Of a DNA stretch of 7,892 nucleotides, positions 4,887-7,892 are shown in pieces. Numbering within the stretch: position 1 is the stretch's first letter; each line of letters begins with the position of its first letter. The translations under genes and the position numbers were made by a program. Origin of the DNA: JAEZFI01 sp044508215 (GTDB taxonomy: Bacteria; Actinomycetota; Acidimicrobiia; Acidimicrobiales; Microtrichaceae); NCBI GenBank assembly GCA_044508215.1, contig JBIQID010000138.1, positions 1-7,892 of the forward strand, written 5' to 3'. The notes beneath the pieces were generated by a model. The model made no database searches, was not told the origin of the DNA, and worked only from the letters and a program-made list of their open reading frames with translations.

Positions 4887-7757
4887 ATGAGCCACCAGAG
4901 ATCGGTCGTCGGACGGGATGCAGAGCTGGCTCTGCTGCAGCAGGCCGCTGCTGGCGCGGCCGACGGGCTCCCTGCTGCCTTCCTCGTCGGGGGAGAGGCC
5001 GGCATCGGCAAGACCACCCTCCTGGACGAGGCCGCCGCCCGCGTCGGCTGTCCGCTCCTCCGTGCTCGTGCCACCCACGTCGCCGACGAGCCTGTTCCGT
5101 TCTCGCCGCTCGTCGACCTGCTGCGACACCTCCGCCGCTCCGACGAGCGTCACCTGCTCGACGAGCCGACCGGCGCCGCGCTCGTGCAGCTGCTGCGCGG
5201 CGGACGGGGCCCACAGGAGGTGGACCTGTCCCTGTTCGACACCGTGCTCGAGCTGTTCGCCCAGTTCCACGCTCGCCCCACGTTCGTCGTGTTCGACGAC
5301 CTGCACTGGGCCGACGCCCTGACGTGGGGCCTCTTCGAGTTCCTGGCGCGCAACCTCTCCGACGAGCGCGTCGTGCTGGCAGCCACGTTCCGTTCGGCAG
5401 CGGCCGGCCTCACGCAGCAGCAGCGCACCCGCCTCGCCGAGATCGGGCGCCTGCCGATCGTCCAGCGGATCGAACTGGTCGGCCTGGAGCCCGCGGCCGT
5501 GGCCGAACAGGTCGGCGGCTTGCTGGGGACGACCGCGCCCCGGGAGGTCGTCGAGGAGATCGCCGCACGTGGACAGGGCAACCCGATGTTCACCGAGGAG
5601 CTCGTCGCCGCCCACGCAGCGGGTGAGCCGTTGCCGCTCGTGCTCCGGGACCTGCTCGCTGCCGACCTGGCGGACCTGGACGACACCGCGCGCCACGTCG
5701 CCGAGGCGCTCTCAGCGATCGGGCGCCAGGCCCCCCACGAGCTGCTCGCTGCGGTGGTCGAGCTCGACGAGGACGCCCTCGACGCTGCGCTGCACACCGC
5801 GGTGGAGGGCGACGTGCTGGTGGTCGACCACGCCTCCGGAACGTACCGGTTCCGCCACCCACTCCTCGGCGAGGTCGTCGCGGCAGGGCTGCTGCCCTCC
5901 GAGCAGCAGCGCCTCCACCGCCGCATCGCCGAGGTGATGGCGGGATCGCCCGAGTGGACCCTCACCCCGGCGGCGCCGCACGCCGAACTGGCGCTCCACC
6001 TGCACCGCTCCGGCGCCGTCGACGACGCCGTGGTGGCGTCGCTCCGGGCCGCGGACGAGCTGGCTGGCTTCGCCCAGTCGACCGCGCTGCAGCACCTCCT
6101 CGACGCCCTCGAGCACCTCCATCCGCCAGCTGCGCCCAGCGAGGATCGCCGGCGGCGCCTCTGGCAGGCTGCGGACCTCGCCTACTCCACCGGGCTCGGC
6201 GCGCTCGCGGTGGACCTCGCCACGGAGGCCATGGCGCTCGGGCGCCCCGATCCCGGCGCGGCGTGGGGCCACGAGCGGCTGGGACGCTTCCTGTGGACCG
6301 CCGGCCGCCTCGACGAGAGCTTCAAGGAGTACGAGGTCGCAGCCTCACTGCACGACCCGGCCTCGTCGAGCGCCCCGGACACCGCGGCGGTCCAGGCCGG
6401 GCTGGCGCAGGCCGACCTCCTGTTCTGCCGCTTCGGGGACGCTGAGACCCGCAGCATCGAGGTCCGTGAGCTGGTCACCGCGTCGGAGGCGCCGACAGCA
6501 TGGGTCGACGCGACCAGGGTCCTGGCGTTCGCCCGGAGCCGTGCCGGCGACGGCGACGAGGCGATCCGCCTGGCAGCTGCCGCCGTGGACGCGGCCGCAT
6601 CCCCGACGGACCGAGCGCTCGCCGTGATCTACCTCGCCGAGGTGCTGCTTCACGACGCCCGGTACGAGCGGGCGATCGCGGTCGCGCTGGACGGCACCGC
6701 CGAAGGCCAGCGGTTGGGCATGGACGGCAGCATGGGCGGCTACCTCGCGGCGATGGCCGTCGAGGGCCTGGTCGTGCTGGGCCGCCTGGACGAAGCGGCG
6801 GGGGTCCTCGAGCGGTTCGATGGCGTCGACGCCGTCCCTCCCACGCGCATGCGCCTCGCGCTCGCTCGCGCCGCGCTCGCCATCAGGCGGAGCGGTGACC
6901 TGCCAGCTGCTCTCGCCGGCCTCGCCGAGGCGAGCGATGCGCCGACCGATCCCTGGCACGAGGCGTACCTCCAGGCGACCGCAGCCGAGGTGCTCCTGAT
7001 CGCGGGGCATCACCGCGACGCGCTGCGCTGGGCCCTCGACGGTCTCCACGGCGCAGGGGACCGCCGGTCTCCGGCGCGGTTCGCCATGTGGTCCGTCGCG
7101 GCGGAGACGGAGCTCGCCCTCGACGCCCGTGCCCGCCAGGAGGAGGTCGACTCGGTCGCCCTTGTGCAGGCGTTGGAAGGCCGGATCGCCGACGCACGGA
7201 CTCGATGCACCCTCCCGGATGGTTCGCTCAACCCTCTCGCCGCAGCGCAGCTGCTCCACGCGGAAGCGCACCTCTCGCTCCTGGGTGAGCCCTATCCCAA
7301 CGCCTGGTCGACCGCTGCGGCGCGATGGCAGGCGATCGGCGATCGCTGGGCCGAGTGCGTCGCTCGCCTCCACGAGGCCGAGGCCGCGCTGACCACGTCG
7401 GCGCCCGCTCGGGCAGCCGAGGCACTCCAAGCGGCGTACCGGGTGGCGTCGGAGGTCGGTGCCGCACCACTGCTCGAACGGGTCGAGGCGGTCGCCCGGC
7501 GGACGCGCCTCAGCGTGGAGCCGAGCCCGGTGCGGACCATGGGGGTCGAGGACGTGAAGCGCCTCGGCCTGACCTCACGCGAGGCCGAGGTGCTGGCACT
7601 CGTCGCGGCCGGAGGGACCAACCGGCAGATCGGCGAGCAGCTCTTCGTCTCGGAGAAGACGGTGAGCGTCCACGTGTCGAACATCTTGCGCAAGCTCGGT
7701 GTGACGAGCCGCGTCGACGCCGCAGCCATCGCTCAGCGCCTCCATCTGGCAGGCTGA
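4887..7757 (+). CDS. LAL-type LuxR family transcriptional regulator with AAA ATPase domain
   Basis: This 956-residue protein has the size and order of large ATP-binding LuxR (LAL/MalT-like) regulators. The N-terminal AAA domain starts VVGRDAEL (7-14), with Walker A GGEAGIGKTT (35-44), Walker B TFVVFDDLHWAD (132-143), a sensor-like AATFRS (165-170) and GNPMFTEEL (231-239). FRHPLLGEV (322-330) marks the end of the winged region. A long alanine/leucine-rich helical section, probably TPR-like, fills about 360-880 and is the likely ligand or partner-binding part. The C-terminal LuxR helix-turn-helix spans about 893-956, with LTSREAEVLALVAAGGTNRQIGEQL followed by a VSEKTVSVHVSNILRKLGV recognition region. 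Such proteins are usually activators switched by ATP and an inducer; the inducer here is unknown. An in-frame TGA at 4878-4880 and no other start codon after it fix the ATG. No Shine-Dalgarno sequence is visible. Confidence 0.95.
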   Translation: MSHQRSVVGRDAELALLQQAAAGAADGLPAAFLVGGEAGIGKTTLLDEAAARVGCPLLRARATHVADEPVPFSPLVDLLRHLRRSDERHLLDEPTGAALVQLLRGGRGPQEVDLSLFDTVLELFAQFHARPTFVVFDDLHWADALTWGLFEFLARNLSDERVVLAATFRSAAAGLTQQQRTRLAEIGRLPIVQRIELVGLEPAAVAEQVGGLLGTTAPREVVEEIAARGQGNPMFTEELVAAHAAGEPLPLVLRDLLAADLADLDDTARHVAEALSAIGRQAPHELLAAVVELDEDALDAALHTAVEGDVLVVDHASGTYRFRHPLLGEVVAAGLLPSEQQRLHRRIAEVMAGSPEWTLTPAAPHAELALHLHRSGAVDDAVVASLRAADELAGFAQSTALQHLLDALEHLHPPAAPSEDRRRRLWQAADLAYSTGLGALAVDLATEAMALGRPDPGAAWGHERLGRFLWTAGRLDESFKEYEVAASLHDPASSSAPDTAAVQAGLAQADLLFCRFGDAETRSIEVRELVTASEAPTAWVDATRVLAFARSRAGDGDEAIRLAAAAVDAAASPTDRALAVIYLAEVLLHDARYERAIAVALDGTAEGQRLGMDGSMGGYLAAMAVEGLVVLGRLDEAAGVLERFDGVDAVPPTRMRLALARAALAIRRSGDLPAALAGLAEASDAPTDPWHEAYLQATAAEVLLIAGHHRDALRWALDGLHGAGDRRSPARFAMWSVAAETELALDARARQEEVDSVALVQALEGRIADARTRCTLPDGSLNPLAAAQLLHAEAHLSLLGEPYPNAWSTAAARWQAIGDRWAECVARLHEAEAALTTSAPARAAEALQAAYRVASEVGAAPLLERVEAVARRTRLSVEPSPVRTMGVEDVKRLGLTSREAEVLALVAAGGTNRQIGEQLFVSEKTVSVHVSNILRKLGVTSRVDAAAIAQRLHLAG

Positions 7758-7765
7758 TCCCGAGG

Positions 7766-7770
7766 AAGGA
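7766..7770 (+). promoter_or_regulatory. Ribosome-binding site of the SRPBCC-like gene
   Basis: AAGGA, within GAGGAAGGA, lies seven bases before the ATG at 7778. It supports that start and lies only eight bases past the regulator stop codon, so the two genes probably share a message. Confidence 0.7.
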
Positions 7771-7777
7771 CGTCCGC

Positions 7778-7892
7778 ATGCGCTTCGAGAGGTCCATCGA
7801 CGTCGATGCTCCCCAGCATCGGGTCTGGGAGGTGCTCACCGACCTCGAGGCGTGGCCGCGGCGCATCGAGACGGTCGACCTCGTCGAGGTGC
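7778..7892 (+). CDS. SRPBCC/START-like (polyketide cyclase/dehydrase-type) protein, N-terminal part
   Basis: Only 38 complete codons are present before the right edge. The translation begins MRFERSIDVDAP, then VWEVLTDLEAWPRRIETV. That is the usual opening of SRPBCC-fold proteins: a first strand followed by an A-x-x-V-W-x-V-L-x-D-x-x-x-W-P helix pair. These proteins bind hydrophobic ligands in a deep pocket; some are cyclases and many are of unknown role. It begins 20 bases after the LAL regulator stop on the same strand with its own ribosome-binding site, so co-transcription is likely. The ligand pocket lies outside the window, so the subgroup cannot be set. Confidence 0.75.
   Translation, partial: MRFERSIDVDAPQHRVWEVLTDLEAWPRRIETVDLVEV

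Noticed and set aside
4812..5696. A 294-codon minus-strand frame crossing the control region
   Set aside because: It overlaps the regulator's intact AAA motifs and its 3' end falls in the intergenic repeats. The translation resembles no known family.
6345..7430. A 361-codon open frame on the minus strand
   Set aside because: It is antisense to the helical part of the LAL regulator, with no motifs and no ribosome-binding site that I can identify.

Overview
The window is very GC-rich, its codons end almost always in G or C, and its gene families are typical of actinobacteria: a large AAA-type LuxR (LAL) regulator, a duplicated FtsX-type ABC permease, and a fused receiver/thioredoxin-reductase-like flavoprotein. 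I infer a high-GC actinomycete-type bacterium and cannot place the genus. Coding density is high. I see no RNA genes, mobile elements or CRISPR arrays, and no base-composition break that would suggest recent transfer.

Layout. Two gene groups diverge from a short control region at 4742-4886. The leftward group (minus strand) runs from an ABC transporter ATPase (4741-3962), through a tightly coupled 843-residue permease (3958-1427), across a 65-base gap with a perfect GC-rich hairpin, to a flavoprotein that starts at 1361 and runs off the left edge. The rightward group (plus strand) is a 956-residue LAL-type LuxR regulator (4887-7757), followed after 20 bases by the start of an SRPBCC/START-like gene that runs off the right edge.

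How the genes may work together. The ATPase and permease should form one MacB/LolD-like membrane machine, because the permease ribosome-binding site lies in the last codons of the ATPase gene. The divergent LAL regulator is the obvious candidate controller of the ABC genes, but this is inferred from position only. The control region holds three copies of a CCTRAGGGG-like motif, two of them forming a 13-base inverted repeat with one mismatch. It also holds an 8-bp perfect stem directly before the ATPase start codon that would partly hide its Shine-Dalgarno sequence.

The families are all known. The most notable points are the untested operator motif and leader hairpin at the divergent promoter, and the flavoprotein's degenerate receiver domain and lack of redox cysteine pairs. 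I did not find a clearly new system.
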